A DNA stretch of 35,293 nucleotides from DASYQV01 sp036005125 (GTDB lineage Bacteria > Acidobacteriota > Vicinamibacteria > Vicinamibacterales > UBA2999), in assembly GCA_036005125.1 (NCBI GenBank), contig DASYQV010000077.1, positions 1-35,293 of the forward strand, read 5' to 3'. Below the pieces are notes generated by a model. That model searched no databases. It was not told the origin of the DNA and saw only the letters and a program-made list of their open reading frames with translations. Positions 16,172 to 23,983 of the stretch are shown here, piece by piece (the stretch's first letter is position 1; each line of letters begins with the position of its first letter). A program made the position numbers and the translations under genes.

Positions 16172-16272
16172 GTAGGTGATGCACCTACATCACGCCTTCG
16201 ACCGCGATTTCCGGGCCGTTCCACCGGGGTCCCCGCCGCGCCTGCGCGGTGGGGTGGGAGCGGAACGGCCCG
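16172..16272 (+). promoter_or_regulatory. Stem-loop cluster between ttcA and dtd
   Basis: GTAGGTG (16172-16178) pairs perfectly with CACCTAC (16182-16188). GTGATG (16176-16181) can instead pair with CATCAC (16188-16193), so the two stems exclude each other. Further on, an 11-bp outer stem (16212-16222 with 16262-16272) encloses a 10-bp inner stem (16231-16240 with 16245-16254, one G-T pair). The large hairpin ends before the dtd -10-like element, so it would terminate or cap the ttcA transcript, although there is no T run. Confidence 0.6.
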
Positions 16273-16288
16273 CTCTGCGTTTCGAAGG

Positions 16289-16294
16289 TACATT
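16289..16294 (+). promoter_or_regulatory. Putative -10 element of dtd
   Basis: TACATT eight bases before the dtd ATG, just after the large hairpin. No clear -35. Weak on its own; listed because several neighbouring genes share the spacing. Confidence 0.3.
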
Positions 16295-16302
16295 CCAGTA
16301 GG

Positions 16303-16755
16303 ATGCGCGCGGTCGTGCAGCGCGTTTCGGAGGCGCGCGTTCGTGTTGGCGATCGGACCACGGGTGAGATCGGACGTGGCCTGCTCGTCTTCGTCGGCGT
16401 CGGGCGCGACGATGGGCCCGAGGACGTGAAGTACATGGCGGCAAAGCTTCCGGGGTTGAGAATCTTCGAGGGCCTGGACGGCAAGGCCATCGATCGATCG
16501 GTCGTCGACGTCGGCGGGGCCATTCTGCTCGTCTCGCAGTTCACGCTCTATGGCGACGTTCGCGGTCAGCGTCGTCCGTCGTTCACTGCGGCCGCGCCGC
16601 CGGACGCGGCCCGCGCGCTCTACGAGGATCTCGTGAGAGAATTGCGCGCGGCTCACGTGCCCGTCGAGACCGGCGAGTTTCAGGCCATGATGCGCGTCGA
16701 GCTCGTCAACGACGGACCGGTCACCTTGCTCGTCGACAGTCATCGTCTTTTTTAG
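16303..16755 (+). CDS. dtd: D-aminoacyl-tRNA deacylase
   Basis: Proofreading enzyme that removes D-amino acids from tRNA. It has 150 residues, the usual length. The start MRAVVQRVSEARV is the family N-terminus. Key motifs are SQFTLYGD near the middle and the C-terminal NDGPVTL, whose Gly-cis-Pro pair selects D-amino acids by excluding L-residues. Coupled functionally, not by overlap, to the nearby tRNA genes ttcA and metG. Confidence 0.96.
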   Translation: MRAVVQRVSEARVRVGDRTTGEIGRGLLVFVGVGRDDGPEDVKYMAAKLPGLRIFEGLDGKAIDRSVVDVGGAILLVSQFTLYGDVRGQRRPSFTAAAPPDAARALYEDLVRELRAAHVPVETGEFQAMMRVELVNDGPVTLLVDSHRLF

Positions 16756-16762
16756 CTGCGAG

Positions 16763-17317
16763 ATGGATCCCGCGCGTGTGTTGCCGATCGTGTCCTTCGG
16801 CGAAGGCATGTTGCTCGTCGTGGCGGTGATGTGGGCGCGTTGGGCGGGCATGCGACTGCCGCCGGGTCCGTGGGTGACGGGTATCGCGGCGGGCCTTGGC
16901 GCTGCTCTGGTGCTCGGCGCAGTCAATCTGGCGCTGCTGCATTGGAGCAGCACTCGATGGCCGGGCAGCGCGTTGCGGTATGTGTGCCGGGTCGTTGTCC
17001 ATCCCCTCTTCGAGCACGTGAATGTCTGGCAGATCCTCCTCGTCAGCGCCCTGGCCGGTCTCGCGGAGGAGCTGCTGTTCCGGGGCGTGCTCCAGCCGTT
17101 CATCGGCCTGCCGGCGGCCGGCATCCTTTTCGGCATGGTCCACGTCGGGGGCCGAGGGTTCCTCGGGTATGGTATCTGGGCGGCATGCATCGGCGCGTTC
17201 TTCGGATGGCTCATGGACGTCACCGGCGGCTTGACCGCGCCTGTCGTCGCCCATGCGGTGTATGACGCGCTGGCGTTGGCGTACGTGCGCTTCGGTTTGA
17301 CGGACATATGCGACTGA
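16763..17317 (+). CDS. CPBP family intramembrane metalloprotease
   Basis: Protein of 184 residues with about five membrane helices. The CPBP (Abi) motifs are present: EELLFRG with E102, E103 and R107, FGMVHVG with the second-motif histidine, and the C-terminal HAVYD. Relatives process prenylated proteins or bacterial membrane substrates. The target here is unknown. It follows dtd by seven bases and overlaps the next gene by ten, so it is likely in one transcript with both. Confidence 0.9.
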   Translation: MDPARVLPIVSFGEGMLLVVAVMWARWAGMRLPPGPWVTGIAAGLGAALVLGAVNLALLHWSSTRWPGSALRYVCRVVVHPLFEHVNVWQILLVSALAGLAEELLFRGVLQPFIGLPAAGILFGMVHVGGRGFLGYGIWAACIGAFFGWLMDVTGGLTAPVVAHAVYDALALAYVRFGLTDICD

Positions 17318-18150
17318 TATCGATTCTGATCGTTGTGCTTGCGTGGGCCGCCGACGTGCGTGCGCAACAACGACCGCTCGTCACGGAAGATCCAGAAACG
17401 GTTGGCGCCGGGCGCGTGCTCATCGAGGCAGGTCTCGACTACGGCCGCGACGTGACGTTTCCGGCGTCGGGTCTCAACGGCAACCTGCTGCGGTTTCCGC
17501 TGATCGGTTTCAGCGTCGGCGTGAGCTCCATTGCGGAGCTTCAGATTGACGGCGGTCTCTACAACCGGCTGTCAATCTCGGAGCGCCGCCCCGCACCGCT
17601 GGCGTTCATGGCTGTCGACGCCACCGGCGCGACGACCTCGGATGTCGAGGACATCGTCGTCGCGACGAAGATCCGGATCGTGCCGGAGGGCGTCACGCGG
17701 CCATCCTTCGGCGTGCGGTTCGCCACAAAGCTGCCGAACGCGTCGAACGAGAGCGGCCTCGGCCTCGATACCACTGATTTTCATGCCAACCTGCTCGTCG
17801 CGAAGACGGTCCAATCGGTCCGGGTGGTTGGTAACGTGGGTCTCGGCATCCTCGGCGATCCGACGCGCGGCGATCGCCAGAACGACGTGTTGAATTACGG
17901 CCTCTCGTTTGCCCGGGCTCTGACGACGGGAACAGAGGTCGTCGGCGAGGTGAACGGCCGTGCCCACGTTCGCAGCGGCACGCCGCCGGTGGGTACCGAG
18001 TCGCGGGGCGTCCTGCGGTTTGGCGCTCGATACACCCAGAATCTGGTGCGGTTCGACGGCGGCATCATCGTCGGCCTCACGCCCCGCGATCCCGGCTTTG
18101 GATTCACGGTTGGCGTCACATATGTCTTCAGCGCGTTCCGGGTCCCGTGA
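17308..18150 (+). CDS. Predicted outer-membrane protein, MetA-pathway-like barrel
   Basis: Protein of 280 residues with a signal peptide (MRLISILIVVLAWAADVRAQQ, cleavage near RAQ). The N-terminal motif RPLVTEDPETVGAGRVLIEAG and the alternating beta-strand pattern resemble proteins annotated as transporters or phenol MetA-pathway outer-membrane proteins. The C-terminus ends FSAFRVP rather than in a terminal aromatic residue. Function unknown. It overlaps the CPBP gene upstream and shares one base with the dapF start (TGATG). Confidence 0.75.
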   Translation: MRLISILIVVLAWAADVRAQQRPLVTEDPETVGAGRVLIEAGLDYGRDVTFPASGLNGNLLRFPLIGFSVGVSSIAELQIDGGLYNRLSISERRPAPLAFMAVDATGATTSDVEDIVVATKIRIVPEGVTRPSFGVRFATKLPNASNESGLGLDTTDFHANLLVAKTVQSVRVVGNVGLGILGDPTRGDRQNDVLNYGLSFARALTTGTEVVGEVNGRAHVRSGTPPVGTESRGVLRFGARYTQNLVRFDGGIIVGLTPRDPGFGFTVGVTYVFSAFRVP

Positions 18151-18956
18151 TGCCGCTCCCGATTCACAAGGCTCACGCGTATGGAAACGATTTCCTCTTC
18201 GCTCCCGAGGACCGCGTCCGGGGGAATGCATCGCGACTGGCGCAGGAGCTCTGCGATCGGCACGCCGGTGTGGGCGCCGACGGGCTGATCCTGTACGCAT
18301 TTTTTCCACGGGGCGGGAAGATGCGCCTCTTCAACGCGGATGGCAGCGCATCCGAGTTGTCGGGCAACGGTCTGCGGTGCCTGGCCGCGCTCGTCGCGCG
18401 GGCGGAACGCCTGGCGGCCGGCGGCGTCGTGACGATTGAGACGGATGCGGGCGTCAAGACGCTCGAGCTCCTCGAGCGTGACGGCGAGCGCTACACGTTC
18501 CGCGCGGCCCTCGGTCCTCCTGCCGACGTGCGGCAGGTTCAGATTACGGTCCTCGACGAGACACTCACGGCCAGCGTGCTCCGGATGGGCAATCCGCAGT
18601 GCGTGGTGCTCGGGCCATTGCCATCCACCGACCGGTTCAATCTCTACGGACACGCGCTCGCCACGCACGAGATGTTCCCCGCAGGCACGAACGTCGCGTT
18701 TGCACAGGTCGACGCGCCCGACCGCGTGCGGGTTCTCATCTGGGAGCGGGGCGTCGGTCCGACGACCGCGTCGGGCACCGGGGCATCGGCCTCCGCGGTG
18801 GCGGCGGCCGCTCATGGCGGTGCCGCGCGCGAGGTCGATGTCATGGCCCCGGGCGGCACGCAGCGCGTCGAGTGGCGCGCGGAGGGCGTATACCTGACCG
18901 GATGGGCGGAAGTGCTGTTGGAAGGCGAGTGGGTGTGCAGCGACCGGTCTTCGTAG
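18150..18956 (+). CDS. dapF: Diaminopimelate epimerase-like protein with both catalytic Cys replaced by Ser
   Basis: 268 residues with the DapF fold and order of motifs: HAYGNDF at the N-terminus, DRHAGVGADGL, RLFNADGSASE, GNPQCVV and WERGVGPT. DapF normally interconverts LL- and meso-diaminopimelate for lysine and peptidoglycan, using a pair of cysteines in CGNG and CGTG. Here the motifs read SGNG (S71) and SGTG (S208), so both acid/base thiols are absent. Cysteine C77 sits six residues after the first site. Either this clade uses serine, or the enzyme has another role in the PhzF/proline racemase superfamily. The ATG at 18150 shares a base with the preceding stop. Confidence 0.85.
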   Translation: MPLPIHKAHAYGNDFLFAPEDRVRGNASRLAQELCDRHAGVGADGLILYAFFPRGGKMRLFNADGSASELSGNGLRCLAALVARAERLAAGGVVTIETDAGVKTLELLERDGERYTFRAALGPPADVRQVQITVLDETLTASVLRMGNPQCVVLGPLPSTDRFNLYGHALATHEMFPAGTNVAFAQVDAPDRVRVLIWERGVGPTTASGTGASASAVAAAAHGGAAREVDVMAPGGTQRVEWRAEGVYLTGWAEVLLEGEWVCSDRSS

Positions 18957-19082
18957 CCTGGGTGCCTGAGATCGTCGTGGCTTTCGTGCCGTCGTGGCTG
19001 GACCGGTCGTGACGTCTGCGTGCGACGTCCGGAGATCTGCGTACGTCGCCGCGCACCAGTATCGCAGTTTCTGCGCGCGGGG

Positions 19083-19655
19083 CTAGCGGCGGCGCCTGCC
19101 GGGCTGCCGCGTCATGGCCTCGTCGATCGCCGCGATCACCCTCTGAATACGGTCCTTGAGGTCCGCGAGGCGCTTCTTGGGGGAGAGGTAGTCGCCCGCC
19201 CTGATGGCCTCGCCCGCCTTTTGCATCTCTGCGTTGATCTCGGCGACAGCCTCGGTCGGCTCGCGGAGCTCGCGTGCGCGCGTCTTCCGGGCGGCATCGA
19301 GACGCACATTGGCTTGCGCGACGAGCGTGGCGACCTCTGTCATCATGCGTTCGACCTCGCCGCGCACCTGCGCCTTGCCGTTCGCTCCGTCGCGCGCGGC
19401 GGTCTGCGCGCGCTCCCGGCTCTCGATGGCCCGGTCGAGCGCGAGGCGGTAGTCGCGCTGTCCGACCGCATCCTGTGCGCTCTTGAGCGCCTCGACGGCG
19501 GCCGTGTACTCGGCGGTGGCGTATTGATCGGCGCCAGCCGCGCGTGCGGCGTCGATCGCGCCTTGTGCCTGGTTGATTTCTCTGTTGGGAGGGTCCCCGC
19601 ATCCGACGGCGAGCAACGCCGCGAGGAGACATGCTGGTGACGACCAGCGAGCCAT
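19083..19655 (-). CDS. DUF4398-type lipoprotein
   Basis: Protein of 190 residues. The start MARWSSPACLLAALLAVGCG gives a signal peptide with a lipobox (LAVGC) and C19 as the lipidated residue. An upstream in-frame extension of 43 residues would bury this and is rejected. The mature part is helical, with REINQAQGAIDAARAAGADQ and EYTAAVEALKSAQDAVGQRD resembling DUF4398, then basic and acidic coiled coil to a basic end (RQPGRRRR). Likely an envelope lipoprotein of unknown function. It stands alone between dapF and radC. Confidence 0.82.
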   Translation of the reverse strand: MARWSSPACLLAALLAVGCGDPPNREINQAQGAIDAARAAGADQYATAEYTAAVEALKSAQDAVGQRDYRLALDRAIESRERAQTAARDGANGKAQVRGEVERMMTEVATLVAQANVRLDAARKTRARELREPTEAVAEINAEMQKAGEAIRAGDYLSPKKRLADLKDRIQRVIAAIDEAMTRQPGRRRR

Positions 19656-19763
19656 GCCTGTGAGTATAGTCGTTCTCGGTTCCCGGTTCGCGGCGCGCGC
19701 GGAGCTCCCTGGTCGTTCGCGTTGCCTCGTTCGATTCGGCTCGCGTTTCGGAGCTCGCGATCG

Positions 19764-20447
19764 ATGAAACAGCTCGCGCCGCACGATCGACCGCGCGAAA
19801 AGCTCGAACGGCTCGGGCCGGGAGGACTGGGCGACAACGAGTTGCTGGCTGTCGTGCTCGGCAGCGGGTCACGGGCGCAGGGTACGCTCGCGATCGCCAA
19901 CGCGGTGCTGGCGCAGGTGGGCGGCTTGCACGGTCTCACGCGCGCGAGCGTTGTGGACCTGCAGGGTGTTGAAGGAATTGGCCCCGCGCGGGCGGCGCAG
20001 GTGCTGGCTGCCGTCGAGCTTGGGCGTCGGACGCTGTTGCGCCGGACGACCGAACGGCCCAAGCTCACCTCGCCCGGGCAGCTCGCCTCTTACCTGCTGC
20101 CCCAGTACGGCGCGTCGCCGGTCGAACAGTTCGGCGTCGTCATGCTCGACAGCCAGCACCGAGTGATCCGCATCAGGATCGTCTCGATCGGCTCGCTCGA
20201 CTCGACCATTGTGCATCCCCGTGAGGTGTTCCGCGAAGCCACGTCGGCCTCCGCGGCCGCCATCGTCTTGTTCCACAATCACCCGTCGGGGGATCCGACG
20301 CCGAGCATCGACGATCTCCTGATGACCAAGCGGATCATCGAGGCAGGCGACGTGATGGGCATCGACGTGGTCGATCACCTGATTCTCGCGGACCAGCGGT
20401 ACGTCAGCCTGCTCGAGACGGGTCGCCTCGCGTCGGGCATCCCCTGA
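19764..20447 (+). CDS. radC: RadC family JAB/MPN domain protein
   Basis: Protein of 227 residues. The N-terminal part carries a helix-hairpin-helix (VEGIGPARAAQVLAAVELG). The C-terminal MPN+ (JAMM) metal site is HNHPSGDPTPSIDD with H171, H173, S181 and D184, preceded by the usual SIGSLDSTIVHPREVF. Once thought to act in DNA repair, RadC's true role is unsettled. The ATG at 19764 is chosen; an extension of 14 residues upstream has no family similarity. Confidence 0.94.
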   Translation: MKQLAPHDRPREKLERLGPGGLGDNELLAVVLGSGSRAQGTLAIANAVLAQVGGLHGLTRASVVDLQGVEGIGPARAAQVLAAVELGRRTLLRRTTERPKLTSPGQLASYLLPQYGASPVEQFGVVMLDSQHRVIRIRIVSIGSLDSTIVHPREVFREATSASAAAIVLFHNHPSGDPTPSIDDLLMTKRIIEAGDVMGIDVVDHLILADQRYVSLLETGRLASGIP

Positions 20448-20495
20448 CCCGAACGGTCTGGCGGGCCGACGCAGTCGCGATAAGATGGGAAATTC

Positions 20496-20564
20496 TAGCG
20501 GGCCTCGGCCCGCTATAGTTCACGTGAGCACCCGAAACTTGACCTGTTTGGTCAAGTCTTCGGG
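20496..20564 (+). promoter_or_regulatory. Two stem-loops in the larC leader
   Basis: First stem: TAGCGGGC (20496-20503) with GCCCGCTA (20508-20515), loop CTCG. A -10-like TATAGT (20514-20519) overlaps its right arm. Second stem: CCCGAA (20531-20536) with TTCGGG (20559-20564), then CTTGACC (20538-20544) with GGTCAAG (20550-20556) and a TGTTT loop. The second hairpin lies about 20 bases before the larC ATG and would be in the 5' leader if the -10 is used. Confidence 0.6.
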
Positions 20565-20583
20565 TCCTCAAGGTTCGAGACCG

Positions 20584-21804
20584 ATGCGAGTTCTGTACTT
20601 CGATTGCTTTTCGGGCGCAGCGGGCGACATGGTCGTGGGCGCGTTGATCGACGCGGGCGTGCCGCTGGCGGAGCTGCGCCGCGCGCTGGGCAGTCTTGCG
20701 ATCGACCCCGACGCGGTCTGGACCGAGCGGGTCGTCCGTGCGGGGATCTCGGCCACGAGGTTCTGCGTGCGCGGCGAGGACCACAAGAATCCGCCGCGGC
20801 ATCCTCATCGGCACCTGAAGGGGATCCACGCGTTGATCGACGGGTCCGCGCTGAGCGAGACGGGAAAGGCTCGCGCGAAACGCCTGTTCGATCGTCTCGG
20901 CGAAACCGAAGCCGCCATTCACGGCACGACGGTGGACAAAGTGCACCTGCACGAGGTGGGCGCCCTCGACTCGATTATCGATATCGTGGGCGCCGTTTTC
21001 GCGCTCGAATGGCTCGGCGTCGATGAGGTCGTTGCGTCACCATTGAACGTCGGCAGCGGCACCGTCCGGTCCAGCCATGGTCTGTATCCCGTGCCGGCGC
21101 CAGCCGCCGTGCGTCTGCTCGCCGGCGTTCCTATCTATGCTGGTGAGCAACAGGCGGAGCTCGTGACGCCGACCGGCGCGCTTCTCGTTTCGGGCTATGC
21201 CAGCCGGTACGGCGCGATTCCACCGATGCGCGTGTCGCAGATTGGCTACGGTGCCGGCTCGCGGGAATTCGGCGACATCCCGAATGTGCTGCGGGTGCTC
21301 GTTGGCGAGGCGGATACGCGCGCAGCGGCGCCGCGGGACGATCGGACAGGCCGGGTTCAGCGTGTAGTCGTGATCGAGTGCGAGATCGACGACATGAACC
21401 CGCAGATCTTCGGCGCGTTGATGGACCGTCTGCTGGCGGAGGGGGCGCTCGACGTCTTCTACACACCGGTGCAGATGAAGAAGAACCGGCCCGGGACGCT
21501 CCTGACGATCCTGGCGCCGCCGGACCTTCGTGACGCGCTCGTCGGCACGGTGTTCCGCGAGACGACGAGCATCGGCGTCCGCTACCGCGAGATGTCGCGC
21601 GAATGCCTGGATCGCGAGACGGTCACCGTTCAGACGCCGTTCGGCGCCGTGCGGTTCAAGGTGGCGCGGCGCGACGGCGAAGTCCTCAACGCGTCGCCCG
21701 AGTTCGACGACTGCGCCCGGATTGCCGCCGAGCGCGGCACGCCGCTCAAGGACGTGCAGGCCGCCGCCGTGAAAGCCTGGTTGGATACATGCGCTTCTAC
21801 CTGA
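20584..21804 (+). CDS. larC: Nickel pincer cofactor biosynthesis protein LarC
   Basis: CTP-dependent nickel insertase that completes the nickel-pincer nucleotide cofactor of lactate racemase and relatives. It has 406 residues in one uninterrupted frame covering LarC1 and LarC2; in Lactiplantibacillus the two halves are joined by a ribosomal frameshift. Motifs: MRVLYFDCFSGAAGDM at the start, the His-rich HPHRHLKGI, VHLHEVGALDSIIDIVG, ELVTPTGALL, ECEIDDMNPQ and YTPVQMKKNRPG. The ATG at 20584 is chosen because the conserved sequence begins there. No larA, larB or larE lies in the window. It overlaps metG by 16 bases. Confidence 0.93.
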   Translation: MRVLYFDCFSGAAGDMVVGALIDAGVPLAELRRALGSLAIDPDAVWTERVVRAGISATRFCVRGEDHKNPPRHPHRHLKGIHALIDGSALSETGKARAKRLFDRLGETEAAIHGTTVDKVHLHEVGALDSIIDIVGAVFALEWLGVDEVVASPLNVGSGTVRSSHGLYPVPAPAAVRLLAGVPIYAGEQQAELVTPTGALLVSGYASRYGAIPPMRVSQIGYGAGSREFGDIPNVLRVLVGEADTRAAAPRDDRTGRVQRVVVIECEIDDMNPQIFGALMDRLLAEGALDVFYTPVQMKKNRPGTLLTILAPPDLRDALVGTVFRETTSIGVRYREMSRECLDRETVTVQTPFGAVRFKVARRDGEVLNASPEFDDCARIAAERGTPLKDVQAAAVKAWLDTCAST

Positions 21805-23738
21805 CGACCGCCATCGATTACGTGAACAGCCGGCCCCACCTCGGCGGGGCCTACGAGAAGATCACCGCCGACGTCATCGCCCGTTACAAGCGCCTCCTCG
21901 GGATCGAGACGCATTTCGTCATGGGCAACGACGAGCATTCCCAGAATGTCTACAAGCGGGCGGGCGAGCTCGGTATGAAGCCGCTCGCGTACTGCGACGA
22001 GATGGAACGGGAGTTCAGGGCGATCTGGCGGGAGCTCGATATTTCCTACGATGATTTCATCCGCACGACCGAGCCGCGACATCGCGCCGCGACGATGAAG
22101 CTCGCGCAGGCAAGCTACGATGCCGGGGATATCTACGACGGGTACTACGAGGGTTGGTACTGCGTGTCCTGCGAGGCGTTCAAGCAGGAGAAGGACCTCG
22201 TCAACGGCCGGTGCCCCGTGCATCCGACACTGACACCCGAGTGGATCAAGGAGAAGAACTACTTTTTCCGCCTCTCCAAGTATCGGGAGGCGCTGCTGAA
22301 GCATTTCGAGGAGCATCCCAACTTCCTGCAGCCCGATACCCGGCGCAACGAAATCCTGCGGCTGCTCGAAACCGGCCTCGAGGACATCTCGGTGAGCCGG
22401 GCAGGGCAGCTCTGGGGCATCCCGCTGCCGTTCGCGCGGGACAACGTCGTCTATGTCTGGTTCGACGCGCTGATCAACTATGCGGCCGCGGTGGGATACG
22501 GCACGGATGACGACTTGTTCGCGAAGTGGTGGCCGGCCGATCTTCACATCGTGGGGAAGGACATCACGCGATTTCATGCGGTGGTGTGGCCGGCGATGCT
22601 GATGAGCGCCGGGCTGCCGCTCCCGCGACAGATATTCGGCCACGGCTGGATCCATTTCGGCGGGCAGCGCATGAGCAAGTCGGCGGGCACGACCGTCGAT
22701 CCGTCGGAAGCTGTCCAGAGGTTCGGGCACGATCCGCTGCGGCTGTATGCCGTGAAGGAGATCACCTACGGCGCGGACGGCGACTTCACGTGGGAGCGGT
22801 ACGTCGAACGCTACAACGTCGATCTCGCCAACAACCTCGGGAACCTCGTGAGCCGGCTTGGTGCGATGGCCGAGAGATACCGCGCGAGCCGGCTCGCGCC
22901 GTTAGGCACGGGCGGACAGCTCGCGATCCTGGCGGGTCGGGTGCTGGAGCGGTATCGGTCGGCGATGGACCTCTATGCCTTGCACGAGGGCGCGGCGGCC
23001 GCTTTCCAGCTCATCGACGCCACCAATCAATACATCGCGGAGTCCGCCCCGTGGATCCTGGCCAAGGATTCGGCCCAGGCGACGAGGCTGGACGAGGTGT
23101 TGTTCGACATTGCCGAGGCGATCCGCGTGTCGGCGGTCCTGCTGCTGCCGATCATGCCTTCATCGTCGGTCGAGATCCTGAGACGTGTGGGCGACCGTAC
23201 GCCCGTGAACCAGCTTCGCCTGGATCGCGACGCCCGCTGGCGGAGCGAAGGCGTACGGGAGATTACGAAGGGGACCGCATTGTGGCCCCGTGCGGAGGAG
23301 ATGCCCGTGGACGAGACAGCAACGCCGTCGGTAGCCGGAGGTGGTCAGACCTCGGCGAATGAGCCCAAAGCGACACAGGCGATCGGCGCCGGGACGACGT
23401 CTGCCGAGGACAACCGCATCTCGATGGATGACTTCATGAAGGTCGAGCTGCGCGTCGCGAAGGTGCTTGAGGCGGAGGCCGTTCCGAAGTCGAAGCGGCT
23501 GGTGAAGCTGAAGATTGACGCCGGCACCGAGCAGCGCACGGTGGTCGCCGGCATTGCGGAGGCGTACCAACCGGATCAGCTCGTCGGCCGGACGGTCGTC
23601 ATCGTGTCCAACTTGAAACCGGCGAAGTTGATGGGGATCGAGTCGGACGGGATGGTGCTGGCGGCGAGCCCGGACGGCGGCAAGCCCACCCTCGTCGCCT
23701 TCGAGGAGGCCGTTCCTCCCGGTACCCGCGTCCGATAG
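21789..23738 (+). CDS. metG: Methionyl-tRNA synthetase
   Basis: Charges tRNA-Met. It has 649 residues from the ATG at 21789 inside the end of larC. The class I HIGH motif reads HLGG (17-20) and KMSKS reads RMSKS (294-298). A zinc-type insertion is present with CVSCEAF and NGRCPVHP. The anticodon-binding helical domain spans roughly 360-520. A Ser/Thr/Ala-rich linker leads to a C-terminal Trbp111/EMAP-like tRNA-binding domain (about 545-649, starting MDDFMKVELRVAKVLEAE). A tandem repeat array begins at the last base of its TAG stop codon. Confidence 0.97.
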   Translation: MRFYLTTAIDYVNSRPHLGGAYEKITADVIARYKRLLGIETHFVMGNDEHSQNVYKRAGELGMKPLAYCDEMEREFRAIWRELDISYDDFIRTTEPRHRAATMKLAQASYDAGDIYDGYYEGWYCVSCEAFKQEKDLVNGRCPVHPTLTPEWIKEKNYFFRLSKYREALLKHFEEHPNFLQPDTRRNEILRLLETGLEDISVSRAGQLWGIPLPFARDNVVYVWFDALINYAAAVGYGTDDDLFAKWWPADLHIVGKDITRFHAVVWPAMLMSAGLPLPRQIFGHGWIHFGGQRMSKSAGTTVDPSEAVQRFGHDPLRLYAVKEITYGADGDFTWERYVERYNVDLANNLGNLVSRLGAMAERYRASRLAPLGTGGQLAILAGRVLERYRSAMDLYALHEGAAAAFQLIDATNQYIAESAPWILAKDSAQATRLDEVLFDIAEAIRVSAVLLLPIMPSSSVEILRRVGDRTPVNQLRLDRDARWRSEGVREITKGTALWPRAEEMPVDETATPSVAGGGQTSANEPKATQAIGAGTTSAEDNRISMDDFMKVELRVAKVLEAEAVPKSKRLVKLKIDAGTEQRTVVAGIAEAYQPDQLVGRTVVIVSNLKPAKLMGIESDGMVLAASPDGGKPTLVAFEEAVPPGTRVR

Positions 23739-23974
23739 GGTCAGAACGGGGTCAGACCGGGGTCAGACCGGGGTCAGAACGGGGTCAGAACGGGGTCAGA
23801 CCCTGGTGATGGGACGTGTCAACCCATTGAGTCGATTCGGATCAGCTCTAACGCCAGCGACGGACACGAGTCGCACCTGTGGACCAGGTCGTTTGGCGAG
23901 GAACGCATTTCCTGCGTACCTTGAGTCGACCCGTACTCGGGGTCTGACCCCGGTCTGACCCCGGTCTGACCCCA
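23739..23974. mobile_element. MITE-like element bounded by inverted 11-bp repeat arrays
   Basis: Left end: six 11-bp units of the GGTCAGAMCGG type (23739-23804). Right end: three units in opposite orientation (23939-23974, GGTCTGACCCC). The 134 bases between them encode nothing I recognise on either strand. The whole 236 bp fills the gap between metG and tatD, starting at the metG stop and ending ten bases before the tatD ATG. Terminal inverted repeats without a transposase gene suggest a non-autonomous element or the scar of one. Confidence 0.7.
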
Positions 23975-23983
23975 GTAGCTGTC

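Noticed and set aside
20524..20583. In-frame GTG start for larC at 20524
   Set aside because: It would add 20 residues encoded by the hairpin; LarC proteins begin with the MRVLYFD-like strand at 20584.
21603..21788. N-terminal extension of metG into larC
   Set aside because: Methionyl-tRNA synthetase similarity starts at MRFYLTTAIDY (21789); the upstream frame is a larC shadow.
23739..23974. Possible active insertion sequence
   Set aside because: Only 134 bp lie between the terminal arrays and no transposase reading frame is visible on either strand.
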